From: Pseudomonas sp. SST3
Lineage (GTDB): Bacteria; Pseudomonadota; Gammaproteobacteria; Pseudomonadales; Pseudomonadaceae
DNA length: 64,000 bases
Reading direction: 5' to 3'
NCBI RefSeq assembly: GCF_003325755.1
Contig: NZ_QORI02000018.1
Span: forward strand, 1 to 64,000
Made by a program: the position numbers and the translations under genes. The notes under the pieces were generated by a model. The model made no database searches. It was not told the origin of the DNA and saw only the letters and a list, made by a program, of their open reading frames with translations. Shown one piece after another: positions 1 through 8,555 of this stretch; the stretch's first letter is position 1; each line of letters opens with the position of its first letter.

Positions 1-307
1 TAAGCCTTACCAGCTGCCTTGGGTCACCTCCCAGCCTTCGCTCAGCTGCCAGCATAATCTGCCTTGCCATGGACACGCCTTTTGCCTGAGGAACGGTCAG
101 AGCGGCAGTCGATGCGATGTACCCCAAGTCATCATTGAGGTCCGAGTAGTTCATGCACATTACGTCCAGCAGTTCCCACTCTGTCGGAGTCGCCAACAGG
201 TCCTCTGCGATAGACCGAAGGTGATCGCGTATTTCAGGCCACGTAGAGTCAGGATTGTCGAGATGGAAGGTTCTGAGAGCCGCCTGGAGCTGCTTGCTGG
301 TTGTCAT
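1..307 (-). CDS. Hypothetical protein, C-terminus cut by window edge
   Basis: An open frame starts at an ATG at 305-307 on the minus strand and runs without a stop to the left edge, giving at least 102 residues. It begins MTTSKQLQAALRTFHLDNPD and is soluble, with no membrane segment or signal peptide. No family was recognised. The codons use more A/T than the genes to the right, which hints at an accessory region to the left, but the sample is short. No clear Shine-Dalgarno sequence lies before the ATG, so the start is uncertain. Nothing in this fragment shows a function. Confidence 0.55.
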   Translation of the reverse strand, partial: MTTSKQLQAALRTFHLDNPDSTWPEIRDHLRSIAEDLLATPTEWELLDVMCMNYSDLNDDLGYIASTAALTVPQAKGVSMARQIMLAAERRLGGDPRQLVRL

Positions 308-583
308 TGCGGTAGATCGGTCAGTGGTGCGGAGAGAGACTGTGCAGGATGCCACAACGGAGCCCTTGGGTCGGACCCTCAGCTGATAAACGCCTTGCTT
401 CCTGAAGTGCCAAGGGGGGGCCAAAACGACCCGAACTTGTGACCGGCTTGTGACTGGGTTGTGACTGAGTGTAGCTTCGTGAAGGCCCATGATTGCTGGA
501 GTCCGCGTGGTTCCTGGGGAGCCACCACATCCATGCCAAATCTGCGACAATCGCCGTCCTTACGAAATCGTCTACGGCTGTCC
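308..583. other. Intergenic region upstream of hrpA
   Basis: No convincing gene was found between the partial hypothetical gene and hrpA, which are divergent. The region holds a run of seven G at about 415-421 and the three 11-bp direct repeats listed separately. The hrpA frame stays open upstream of its ATG at 584 as far as 461. The conserved family N-terminus (MTDxTPAIDTLLKNL, recalled from Pseudomonas homologues) argues that translation starts at 584. Confidence 0.5.
437..469. repeat. Three head-to-tail 11-bp direct repeats
   Basis: Units are TTGTGACCGGC (437-447), TTGTGACTGGG (448-458) and TTGTGACTGAG (459-469). All share TTGTGAC and differ only at the last four positions. The 11-bp period is close to one helical turn, as in direct-repeat sites of PhoB/OmpR-type response regulators. 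The array lies about 115 bp upstream of the hrpA start and in front of the divergent partial gene. Binding is inference only. Confidence 0.6.
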
Positions 584-3500
584 ATGACCGACGCAACGCC
601 CGCTATCGATACCCTGTTGAAGAATCTCGACCAGGCGATGTTCGCCGACCGTCATCGTTTGCGCCGTCAGTTGCATGACCTGCGCAAGAAGGCCGGCGAT
701 GCGTCGCTCGACGACGAGCGCCTCGGGCAGTGGCTCGAGCGCTTCCAGGCCTCGGTGGGCAAGGTCGAGGCACGCCGACAGAGCGTGCCGACGATGCGTT
801 ACGACGACCAGCTGCCGATCGCCGCCAAGCGCGAGGAGATCAAAGCCGCGCTGGGAAAGCATCAGGTGCTGGTGATTGCCGGCGAAACCGGCTCGGGCAA
901 GACCACTCAGCTACCGAAGATCTGCCTGGAAATGGGCCGCGGCGTGCATGGGCTGATCGGCCATACCCAGCCGCGTCGGTTGGCCGCGCGCAGTGTCGCG
1001 ACCCGCGTTGCCGAGGAGATCGGCACGCCACTGGGTGAGCTGGTGGGTTATCAGGTGCGCTTCGAGGATCAGAGCAAGGAAAGCTCGCTGATCAAGCTGA
1101 TGACCGACGGCATTCTGTTGGCCGAGACGCAGCATGATCGCTTTCTGGAAAAGTACGACACCATCATCGTCGACGAGGCGCACGAACGCAGCCTCAACAT
1201 CGATTTCCTGCTCGGGTACCTCAAGACCCTGTTGCCGCGCCGCCCGGATCTGAAGGTGATCATCACCTCGGCGACCATCGACCTCGCGCGCTTCTCCGAA
1301 CACTTCAACGGTGCGCCCATCGTCGAAGTGTCGGGGCGTACCTATCCGGTCGAAACCTGGTATCGACCTCTTTCAGCAGAAGTCGACGAAGACGGCAACC
1401 GTGTCGAGGATGACCTCACCGTCGACCAGGGCATCCTCGCCGCGCTGGAGGAAATCGACGCCCATGAAAAGATCATCGGCAAACGCCCCGGCGATGTGCT
1501 GGTGTTCTTGCCTGGCGAACGGGAAATCCGCGACGCAGCTGAGGTGCTGCGCAAGGCGAACCTGCGCTTCACCGAGGTGCTGCCGCTGTATGCGCGGCTG
1601 ACCCCAGCCGAGCAGCAGAAGATCTTCCGGCCCGCGGCCGGACGCAAGATTGTGCTGGCGACCAACGTCGCGGAGACCTCGCTGACCGTGCCCGGCATCC
1701 GCTACGTGATCGATTCGGGTACCGCGCGCATCAGCCGTTACAGCTACCGCGCCAAGGTCCAGCGGCTGCCGATCGAGGCCGTATCCCAGGCCAGCGCCAA
1801 CCAGCGCAAGGGCCGTTGCGGGCGGGTCGAGCCGGGTATCTGCATTCGGCTCTACAGCGAGGAGGATTTTCTCTCTCGACCGGAGTTCACTGATCCGGAA
1901 ATTCTTCGTACCAATCTCGCGGCGGTGATCCTGCAGATGCTGCATCTGCGCCTCGGCCAGATCGAAGATTTCCCCTTTATCGAGCCGCCGGACGGCAAGG
2001 CCATCAGCGACGGTTTCAACCTGTTGCAGGAGCTCTCGGCGGTCAACCGCGAGAACCAGCTGACGCCTTTGGGCCGGCAGCTGGCGCGTCTGCCGATCGA
2101 CCCACGGCTCGGACGCATGCTGCTTGAAGCAGCGCAGCTGGGCAGCATCGCCGAGGTGCTGATCGTTGCCAGTGCGCTTTCCGTGCAGGATGTGCGTGAG
2201 CGCCCAGCCGATCGCCAACAACAGGCCGATCAGGCGCATGCGCAGTGGAAGGATCCGGACTCGGATTTCGCCGCGCTGATCAACCTCTGGCGCGGCTTCG
2301 AGGAGCAGCGCCAGGCGCTGGGCTCCAATGCGTTGCGCACCTGGTGTCGGAAGAATTTTCTCAACTATCTACGGTTGCGCGAGTGGCGGGATGCCCACCG
2401 GCAGCTGACGCTGATCGTGCGGGAGCTGAAGCTGGGTGGCGAGCGTAAGGCAAATGCCGAGCTCCGCAGGAGCGGGGGGAGCGTCCCAGCCCTTGCCCGC
2501 GAACAGGCGGCGGGTGCCAAAGTTCGCGAGCAAGCTCGCTCCTACGAAGAGCCCACGGCGCCGGATTCCAAACCTGCCCTCACCACTGACAAAAAGGTTA
2601 ACGTCAAGTTGGCGCAGCAAGCCGAGGCCAGCGAGGCCGCGCAGCGCGCCAAGAGTTATGCCGCAGTGCACAAGGCGATCTTGTCCGGGCTGCTCAGCCA
2701 GGTCGGGCACAAGACCGAAGAGGGGGATTTTCTCGGCGCCCGGCAACGGCGCTTCTGGGTGCATCCGTCCAGCGTCATCGGGCGCAAGAAACCCAACTGG
2801 ATCATGGCCGCGGAACTGGTCGAGACCACCAAACTGTTCGCGCGCATGGTAGCGAAGATCGAGCCCGATTGGATCGAGCCACTGGCCAAACACCTGACCA
2901 AGACCAACCACTTCGAGCCGCACTGGGAGAAGAAGCGCGGCCAGGTGGTGGCATTCGAACAGGTCACCCTGTACGGCATGATCATCGTCGCCCGCCGGCC
3001 GGTGCATTTTGGTGCCATCGACCCGTCGGCAGCGCGTGCGCTGTTCATCCGTGAGGGCTTGGTGCGCGGTGAGATGCACAGCCGCGCCAAGGCGCTGACC
3101 GCCAACCGCGAGTTGCTGGAACTGTTCGACGAGCTGGAAGCCAAGGCTCGTCGGCGCGACATCATTGCCGACGAAGACACGCTGTTCGCCTACTACGACG
3201 CACGGTTGCCGCAGGACATCTACCAGACCGCCAGCTTCGAAAATTGGTACAAGCGCGAGAGCGCGAAAGATCCGCAGTTGCTGATGATGCGCGACGAAGA
3301 TGTGCTGGCCCGAGACGCCAGCGAAGTCACCGCAGCTCAGTATCCCGACCATCTGCGCATCGGCGAGCTGCAACTGCCGCTGGAATACCATTTCGAACCC
3401 AATCATCCGCGAGATGGCGTGACCTTGCGCGTGCCTGCGCCTCTGCTACCGCAGCTGCGAAGCGAACGGCTCGACTGGTTGGTGCCGGGCTTGATCGAAG

Positions 3501-4708
3501 CCAAGGCGGTGGCGCTGGTTCGCAACCTGCCCAAGGCGATCCGCAAGAACTTCGTGCCGGTGCCGGACTTCGTCAAGGCGGCGCTATCCAAGATCACCTT
3601 TGGTGATGGGTCGCTGCCCGAGGCGCTGGGCCGCGAGCTGCTGCGCATGACCGGCGCGCGCGTTTCGGACGAAGCCTGGGCGGAAGCGGCGGTGGGGTTG
3701 GAAAACCACCTGAAGATGAACATCGAGGTGGTCGACGCACGCGGAAAATTCCTTGGCGAAGGCCGCGATCTCGTCGAACTCACGGCGCGCTTCAACGAGG
3801 CCAGCCAGGCCGCACTGGCGCCGCCGCAGCAGAAAGCCGAACAGAAGCCGGTAGAGGCCAAGGCGTTCGCCGAGGTCGCGGAAAAGGCCCAGGCGAAGAT
3901 GGCCGGGCTCTCGATGACCGTCTACCCGGCACTGGTAGAAGAGAATGGCGTGGTCAAGGAGGGACGCTTCCCGACCCAGGCCGAAGCCAACTATCAGCAC
4001 CGTCGGGCGCTACAGCGGCTGCTGCTGCAGCAGCTGGCCGAGCCGGCCAAGTATCTGCGCAACAAGCTGCCGGGTCTGACCGAGATGGCGTTGCTGTACC
4101 GGGACATGGGCAAGATTGACGCGTTGGTCGAGGATATTCTGCTGGCCAGCCTCGACAGTTGCGTGCTTGACGGTGAAGCCCAACTACCCCGCGATGGCGC
4201 CGCATTGGCTGCGCTAGCGGAACGCAAACGCAGCGACTGGACGCCGCATGCCGAGCGCCTGGCGCGCCTGGTATTGGAGATTCTCAAGCTCTGGCACGGT
4301 CTGCAGAAGCGCTTCAAGGGCAAGATCGATCTGGCCCAGGCGGTTGCGTTGAACGACATCAAGGCGCAGCTTGGCAGTCTCGTATATCCCGGCTTCGTTC
4401 GCGAAACCCCGGCCGAGTGGCTGAAGGAATATCCTCGCTACCTCAAGGCGATCGAGCAGCGATTTGAAAAGATCGGCGCGCAACTGCAGCGTGATCGCGT
4501 CTGGTCCGGCGAGTTAGGTGGTTACTGGGAGCAGTACCAGCGGCGGCTGAAGAAACATTTGCAGGAAGGCAAGCGCGACCCGGAGCTGATGTCGTACCGC
4601 TGGATGCTGGAGGAATATCGCGTATCGCTGTGGGCCCAGCAGCTTGGGACGAAGATGGCGGTGTCGGACAAGCGTCTGAACAAGCAGTGGAATCAGGTCG
4701 AGCCCTGA
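584..4708 (+). CDS. hrpA: ATP-dependent RNA helicase HrpA (DEAH box)
   Basis: Protein of 1374 residues. E. coli HrpA is 1300. It is a DEAH-box RNA helicase of RNA metabolism; E. coli HrpA has been linked to rescue of stalled ribosomes. Visible motifs are Walker A GETGSGKTTQLPK near residue 100, DEAH near 198, SATID, TNVAETSLTVPGI (motif V) and QRKGRCGRV (motif VI), followed by HA2/OB-fold regions and the long HrpA C-terminal domain. The ATG at 584 matches the family N-terminus; the frame stays open upstream. Residues about 617-690 form a low-complexity linker absent from E. coli HrpA, and its DNA contains a REP-type inverted pair (see repeat). The frame is kept through the insert and both flanks match the family well, so the protein is probably functional. 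Confidence 0.97.
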   Translation: MTDATPAIDTLLKNLDQAMFADRHRLRRQLHDLRKKAGDASLDDERLGQWLERFQASVGKVEARRQSVPTMRYDDQLPIAAKREEIKAALGKHQVLVIAGETGSGKTTQLPKICLEMGRGVHGLIGHTQPRRLAARSVATRVAEEIGTPLGELVGYQVRFEDQSKESSLIKLMTDGILLAETQHDRFLEKYDTIIVDEAHERSLNIDFLLGYLKTLLPRRPDLKVIITSATIDLARFSEHFNGAPIVEVSGRTYPVETWYRPLSAEVDEDGNRVEDDLTVDQGILAALEEIDAHEKIIGKRPGDVLVFLPGEREIRDAAEVLRKANLRFTEVLPLYARLTPAEQQKIFRPAAGRKIVLATNVAETSLTVPGIRYVIDSGTARISRYSYRAKVQRLPIEAVSQASANQRKGRCGRVEPGICIRLYSEEDFLSRPEFTDPEILRTNLAAVILQMLHLRLGQIEDFPFIEPPDGKAISDGFNLLQELSAVNRENQLTPLGRQLARLPIDPRLGRMLLEAAQLGSIAEVLIVASALSVQDVRERPADRQQQADQAHAQWKDPDSDFAALINLWRGFEEQRQALGSNALRTWCRKNFLNYLRLREWRDAHRQLTLIVRELKLGGERKANAELRRSGGSVPALAREQAAGAKVREQARSYEEPTAPDSKPALTTDKKVNVKLAQQAEASEAAQRAKSYAAVHKAILSGLLSQVGHKTEEGDFLGARQRRFWVHPSSVIGRKKPNWIMAAELVETTKLFARMVAKIEPDWIEPLAKHLTKTNHFEPHWEKKRGQVVAFEQVTLYGMIIVARRPVHFGAIDPSAARALFIREGLVRGEMHSRAKALTANRELLELFDELEAKARRRDIIADEDTLFAYYDARLPQDIYQTASFENWYKRESAKDPQLLMMRDEDVLARDASEVTAAQYPDHLRIGELQLPLEYHFEPNHPRDGVTLRVPAPLLPQLRSERLDWLVPGLIEAKAVALVRNLPKAIRKNFVPVPDFVKAALSKITFGDGSLPEALGRELLRMTGARVSDEAWAEAAVGLENHLKMNIEVVDARGKFLGEGRDLVELTARFNEASQAALAPPQQKAEQKPVEAKAFAEVAEKAQAKMAGLSMTVYPALVEENGVVKEGRFPTQAEANYQHRRALQRLLLQQLAEPAKYLRNKLPGLTEMALLYRDMGKIDALVEDILLASLDSCVLDGEAQLPRDGAALAALAERKRSDWTPHAERLARLVLEILKLWHGLQKRFKGKIDLAQAVALNDIKAQLGSLVYPGFVRETPAEWLKEYPRYLKAIEQRFEKIGAQLQRDRVWSGELGGYWEQYQRRLKKHLQEGKRDPELMSYRWMLEEYRVSLWAQQLGTKMAVSDKRLNKQWNQVEP
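2464..2546. repeat. Pseudomonas REP-type inverted pair inside hrpA
   Basis: At 2524-2542 lies TCGCGAGCAAGCTCGCTCC followed by TACG. This is the familiar Pseudomonas REP core (TCGCGGGCAAGCCCGCTCCTAC class). About 20 bp upstream, 2464-2503 reads as a diverged copy in the opposite orientation (GCAGGAGCGG ... CTTGCCCGCGAA). Together they look like a REP doublet (REPIN). REPs are normally intergenic; this one is translated in frame inside hrpA, in the linker region. No RAYT transposase is present in the window. Confidence 0.75.
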
Positions 4709-4768
4709 CGGTCGAGTATGGCGTCACGATGTCCGCGTCACCGAAACCTCAGAACCCCAGGACGTTAT

Positions 4769-5662
4769 ATGGAAGGCCGGAACAGTCTGCCGGGAGTGGC
4801 CAGTTCGCTTGGAGCATCGGTGCTGTTCGCCACGCTGTATTACTACACCACGCTTCTCGAACCGTTGACCGGCCAGCAGATATACGGATGGCGCATTCTG
4901 TTTACCGCGCCGTGTCTGGCCTTGCTGCTGCTCGGCCTGGGCCGCTGGAGTGAGGTCCGCCAGGTCCTCGTGCGGGTGCCGGCCGAACCGCGGCTTTGGC
5001 TGGCACTGCCGCTGTCCTCGGTGCTGGTCAGCCTGCAGCTCTGGCTATTCATGTGGGCGCCAATCAACGGCTATGGCCTGGATGTCTCCCTCGGCTATTT
5101 CCTGCTGCCGCTGACCCTGGTACTGACCGGCCGTCTGCTCTTTGGCGAGGCGATCAGCCGGCTGCAACGGCTGGCCTGTCTTTTCGCGGCGGTAGGCGTC
5201 GGCAACGAACTGTTGCTGGTCTCGTCACCATCCTGGCCAGTGCTGGCAGTCGCGCTCGGCTATCCCTGCTACTTCGCCCTGCGCCGCTGGATCGGCACCG
5301 CCAACCTGGGTGGCCTGTGGATTGACCTCGCCATCAGTCTGCCGGTAGCCGCCACCTTCGCCCTGGCCGATCCCGACACCCTGAAGCAGCTCGTCGCGAG
5401 TCCACGTCTGCTCCTGCTGATCGTCGGGCTGGGTGCACTCAGCGCTTTGGCACTGGCATTGATGATCATCGCCGGCAAGCGCCTGAACCTGGCCGTGTTC
5501 GGCCTGCTCAGCTACGTCGAACCGGTCCTGCTGGTCCTGGTGGCGCTATTGCTCGGCGAAAGCATCGCGCCGGATCAGTGGCTGACCTACGGTGCGATCT
5601 GGCTGGCAATCGTGGTGCTGGTGGCGGAGGGGGCGAGGGTGTTGCGCAGGGGGCGGGGCTAA
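4769..5662 (+). CDS. RarD/EamA-family permease
   Basis: Protein of 297 residues with about ten hydrophobic segments, the EamA/DMT layout of RarD proteins. It begins MEGRNSLPGVASSLGASVLF, and YYYTTLLEPLTGQQIYGWR is typical of the RarD branch. RarD substrates are not firmly established; chloramphenicol sensitivity was one early phenotype. The ATG at 4769 was chosen because AGGACG sits just upstream and the family start matches; the frame is open further upstream to 4718. It follows hrpA by 60 bp on the same strand but is functionally unrelated to it. Confidence 0.85.
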   Translation: MEGRNSLPGVASSLGASVLFATLYYYTTLLEPLTGQQIYGWRILFTAPCLALLLLGLGRWSEVRQVLVRVPAEPRLWLALPLSSVLVSLQLWLFMWAPINGYGLDVSLGYFLLPLTLVLTGRLLFGEAISRLQRLACLFAAVGVGNELLLVSSPSWPVLAVALGYPCYFALRRWIGTANLGGLWIDLAISLPVAATFALADPDTLKQLVASPRLLLLIVGLGALSALALALMIIAGKRLNLAVFGLLSYVEPVLLVLVALLLGESIAPDQWLTYGAIWLAIVVLVAEGARVLRRGRG

Positions 5663-5687
5663 CGCTCTATCGGAGGGCGGCTCGACC

Positions 5688-5702
5688 CAACGCTGGGCGT
5701 TG
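5688..5702 (+). terminator. Small hairpin after the RarD-type gene
   Basis: CAACGC-TGG-GCGTTG forms a perfect 6-bp stem with a 3-nt loop 25 bp after the stop codon. There is no following T run, so it is a weak terminator candidate at best. Confidence 0.3.
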
Positions 5703-5897
5703 CATGCTTTGGCAGTCAAGTGCCTTGGGTGCATTCATTAACTAACGCCAACGGCCCCCAGATGATCAAACTGGCGCTACCGGCGTTGCCTTCAACAGTG
5801 CTAAGTACCGGCGGATGCCAGCCAGTGCCATACGTCTCCGTATCCTCCGGCTTTCAATAATGTCCCCCGCGGTGCTCCGGCAGCCGCTCGCCCTGAA

Positions 5898-5930
5898 ATA
5901 ACGTACAGAATGTAGACGTTATACTATTAC
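5898..5930 (+). promoter_or_regulatory. Zur-box-like palindrome with overlapping promoter element
   Basis: GTTATACTATTAC at 5918-5930 matches the gammaproteobacterial Zur core GTTATA-N-TATAAC with one mismatch in 12 defined positions. It overlaps a TATACT -10-like hexamer at 5920-5925. A second perfect inverted repeat, ATAACGT (5898-5904) and ACGTTAT (5916-5922), overlaps its left half. The site is about 150 bp upstream of the ABC binding-protein gene. The consensus is from recalled knowledge; binding by Zur is inference, and no zur gene is in the window. No good -35 hexamer was found at standard spacing. Confidence 0.4.
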
Positions 5931-6081
5931 GTGAACTGCTATTCTGCGCTTTCTAAGCCTCGCAAGAATTATCTGCTTCAAAAAAACGCTTCGGGATGAC
6001 CCGGCGCAAACAGAAGCAGACACCACTCAGCTACGGCATCACGCTTGGTCAGCCCTCCGGCGTACATTCATAAGGAACGTC

Positions 6082-7623
6082 ATGCATTTCAGAAATAGAC
6101 ACCGTCTTCCGCTGCTCGCGGCGGCGATCGCCACTTGGTTGACGGTTGGCGGCAGCCCCGTCTCGGCCGATGAAAAGGTATTCGACGTTGTGGCCCCCTT
6201 CGAGATTGGCGGCCTGGATCCGGCGATTTCAGGGTTCGTATTTCAAAGGATGCAGATAACCGAAACGCTGCTGGAGGCCGATGCGAAAGGACAGCCCCTG
6301 CCTGCACTCGCGGAGAAGTGGAGCGTCTCGGATGATGGAAAGGAATGGCGGCTGACGATCCGCCAGGGTGTCAAATTCCATGACGGCACCGATCTCACCG
6401 CCGAAGTCGCGGCGCATTCGCTCAACGTGGCGAACACCAAGCCCGGTATGCTGCGCAGTGCCGAAATCAATGCGATTACCGCAGAAGGCAATGACGTGGT
6501 CATCCGTCTGGCTGAGCCCTTCAAGCCTCTGACGGCAGTCCTGGCTCACTCCTCGACGAACATTCTGGCCGCCGCGGCCTACGACGCGGACGGCAAAGTC
6601 CAGAAGATCATTGCCACCGGGCCCTACCAGCTGACGCTGCTTGAGCCGCCACAACGACTGGCCGCAGATCGCTTCGAGGATTACTGGGGAGAGAAACCCA
6701 GCATCGAGAAGGCGACCTATCTGGCCGCCGGCCGAGGGGAAACGCGTTCGCTCATGGCCGAAAGTAATGGCGCCGAACTCGTCTTCCAACTCGATCCGCC
6801 CAGCATCGCCCGTCTCAAGCGCTTCAAGGATGTACAGGTACTGATGGGGCCGGTACCGCGAGTGGTGGTACTGGCTGCGAATGCCGGCAGCGGCGCCACC
6901 GCACCGGTCGAGGTGCGCAAAGCCATCAGCCTTGCCATCCAGCGTGAAGGCATCGCGGCCGCCGTATTGCGAGCTCCGGGCACCGGTGCCACGCAGATGT
7001 TTGCCGACAGCGTACCGGCCTGGCATGACGAGAGCCTTCCCGCTCTCGCCTACGATCCCGAGGCTGCGCGAGCGCTTCTCAAGGGGCAGGGCTGGACATC
7101 GGGTGCCGATGGCATCCTGCAGAAGGATGGCGAACGTCTGAGCCTCAAATTGCTCACCTATTCCGATCGCCCGGAGCTTCCGCTAATTGCGACGGCTCTG
7201 CAGGCCCAGCTTCGCGAAGTGGGCGTGGACGTTGAGGTATCGGTGGCGAACGCCAGCGCGATCCCAGCGGCACACAACGATGGCACCTTGCAGCTGGCCC
7301 TGTATGGCCGCAACTACGCGTTGGTACCAGACCCACTGGTCACCCTGCTTGCTGACTTCAGCGACGGCGGCGCTGAATGGGGGCCGCTCGGTTGGAGCAA
7401 TCCGCAATTCGAGCAAACCATGAGCGCCCTGCTGGCAAGCAATGACCCGGCTGAACAGCAGCGTTTGCGCAACCAGATCGTCGCGCTGATCCAGAACGAT
7501 CTGCCGTTGATCCCCATCGCCTGGTATCGCCAGTCCATCGCTGTATCCAACTCGGTCGAAAACGCGGCGATCGATCCCTTCGAGCGCACCTTCGGCCTCA
7601 GCACGATGCGGTGGGCCGAATGA
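6082..7623 (+). CDS. ABC transporter binding protein, family 5 (peptide/nickel/metallophore type)
   Basis: Protein of 513 residues with a Sec signal peptide (hydrophobic core LPLLAAAIATWLTVGG, likely cleavage after VSA near residue 29). It is the periplasmic SBP_bac_5 component, recognised by the domain start FEIGGLDPAISG, the LAEKWSVSDDGKEWRLTIRQGVKFHDG pattern and the family length. It opens an operon with two permeases, a fused ATPase and an OprD-family porin. Family-5 proteins bind oligopeptides, Ni chelates, opines or metal-opine metallophores; the ligand cannot be read from the sequence. A Zur-like site upstream favours metal or metallophore uptake, weakly. The start has AAGGAACG upstream. 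Confidence 0.88.
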   Translation: MHFRNRHRLPLLAAAIATWLTVGGSPVSADEKVFDVVAPFEIGGLDPAISGFVFQRMQITETLLEADAKGQPLPALAEKWSVSDDGKEWRLTIRQGVKFHDGTDLTAEVAAHSLNVANTKPGMLRSAEINAITAEGNDVVIRLAEPFKPLTAVLAHSSTNILAAAAYDADGKVQKIIATGPYQLTLLEPPQRLAADRFEDYWGEKPSIEKATYLAAGRGETRSLMAESNGAELVFQLDPPSIARLKRFKDVQVLMGPVPRVVVLAANAGSGATAPVEVRKAISLAIQREGIAAAVLRAPGTGATQMFADSVPAWHDESLPALAYDPEAARALLKGQGWTSGADGILQKDGERLSLKLLTYSDRPELPLIATALQAQLREVGVDVEVSVANASAIPAAHNDGTLQLALYGRNYALVPDPLVTLLADFSDGGAEWGPLGWSNPQFEQTMSALLASNDPAEQQRLRNQIVALIQNDLPLIPIAWYRQSIAVSNSVENAAIDPFERTFGLSTMRWAE

Positions 7624-8555
7624 TTCGATTGCTGGGCTTTCGCTTGCTGCAGGCGGTCATGGTTGCGGTGCTGGTCGGTGCTCTGACCTTCCTGCTGATG
7701 ACATTGCTACCGGGTGATGCGGCTTATCGGATCGCCGCGGGCCGTTACGGCTACGACATGGTCAACAGTGCTGCAGCCGAAGCGGTACGCGCTGAACTCA
7801 ATCTGGACCAGCCAGTGCTGTGGCGCTTCGTGGCGTGGATCGGTGACCTGCTGACGCTGGATCTTGGCAACTCGCTGGTGACCGGAAAGCCGGTTACCGA
7901 AATGGTTGCCCACGAACTGGGAAGCTCGGTGCGCCTGGCCGTCGGTGCGGTGCTCCTGTCGTTCTTCATCGGTCCGCCGTTGGGGATCATCGCCGGGCTG
8001 CGTCCAGGCGGTTTGTTGGATCGCGGGCTTTTACTGCTGAGCACCGCGACACGTGCGATACCGCACTTCGTTCTGGGCGTGATTCTGGTGCTGATCTTTG
8101 CGGTGTCGCTGGCGCTCTTGCCATCGGCAGGCCACGGAAGCTTTGCCCACACGGTTTTGCCCACCCTCACGCTGGCGCTCGGACTTGCCGCGGTCTCCTC
8201 GCGTGTTGCCCGAGACGCTACGGTGGCTATCGCATCGTCCGCTTACTACGCCTTCGGACGCCTCAAGGGGCTCGGTTCGAGCCAGGTTTTCATGCGTCAC
8301 GGTCTTCGCAATATCGGCGTACCGGTCGTGACCTACCTGGGTGTACAGCTGGTGTACCTGATCGAGGGCGTGGTGGTCGTGGAAACGCTGTTCGCCTGGC
8401 CAGGCATCGGCCATGGTCTCGTGCACGCCATCGTTCAGCGCGACGTACCCATGGTCCAGGGCGCGGCGCTGGCGATGGGATTGATGTTCGTGGTGCTCAA
8501 TACCTGCGTCGACTTGGCCAACCACTTGATAGACCCGCGCAGGAGGGATGCATGA
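7620..8555 (+). CDS. ABC transporter inner-membrane permease (DppB/NikB type)
   Basis: Protein of 311 residues with about six membrane segments and the BPD_transp_1 fold. The EAA-like loop that contacts the ATPase is visible as FGRLKGLGSSQVFMRHGLRNI minus its end residues, around residues 212-232. It is the first of two permeases. The ATG at 7620 overlaps the stop of the binding protein (ATGA), indicating translational coupling; a GTG three codons earlier is the alternative. It should pair with the next permease to form the channel of the importer. Confidence 0.88.
   Translation: MIRLLGFRLLQAVMVAVLVGALTFLLMTLLPGDAAYRIAAGRYGYDMVNSAAAEAVRAELNLDQPVLWRFVAWIGDLLTLDLGNSLVTGKPVTEMVAHELGSSVRLAVGAVLLSFFIGPPLGIIAGLRPGGLLDRGLLLLSTATRAIPHFVLGVILVLIFAVSLALLPSAGHGSFAHTVLPTLTLALGLAAVSSRVARDATVAIASSAYYAFGRLKGLGSSQVFMRHGLRNIGVPVVTYLGVQLVYLIEGVVVVETLFAWPGIGHGLVHAIVQRDVPMVQGAALAMGLMFVVLNTCVDLANHLIDPRRRDA

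Larger units (their letters stand above)
5663..6081. other. 419-bp intergenic region before the ABC operon
   Basis: No gene was found on either strand. The right half becomes AT-rich from about 5890 and holds the inverted repeats and promoter-like TATACT described under the regulatory site. A Shine-Dalgarno-like AAGGAACG precedes the ATG at 6082. The left half shows no recognisable element apart from the small hairpin at 5688-5702. Confidence 0.5.

Noticed and set aside
221..442. 73-codon plus-strand frame antisense to the left-hand gene
   Set aside because: It overlaps the better-supported minus-strand frame and looks random, with no family pattern.
2369..3406. Long open frame antisense to hrpA (about 345 codons)
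   Set aside because: It mirrors the codon bias of a high-GC gene; no family features, and hrpA is certain on the plus strand.
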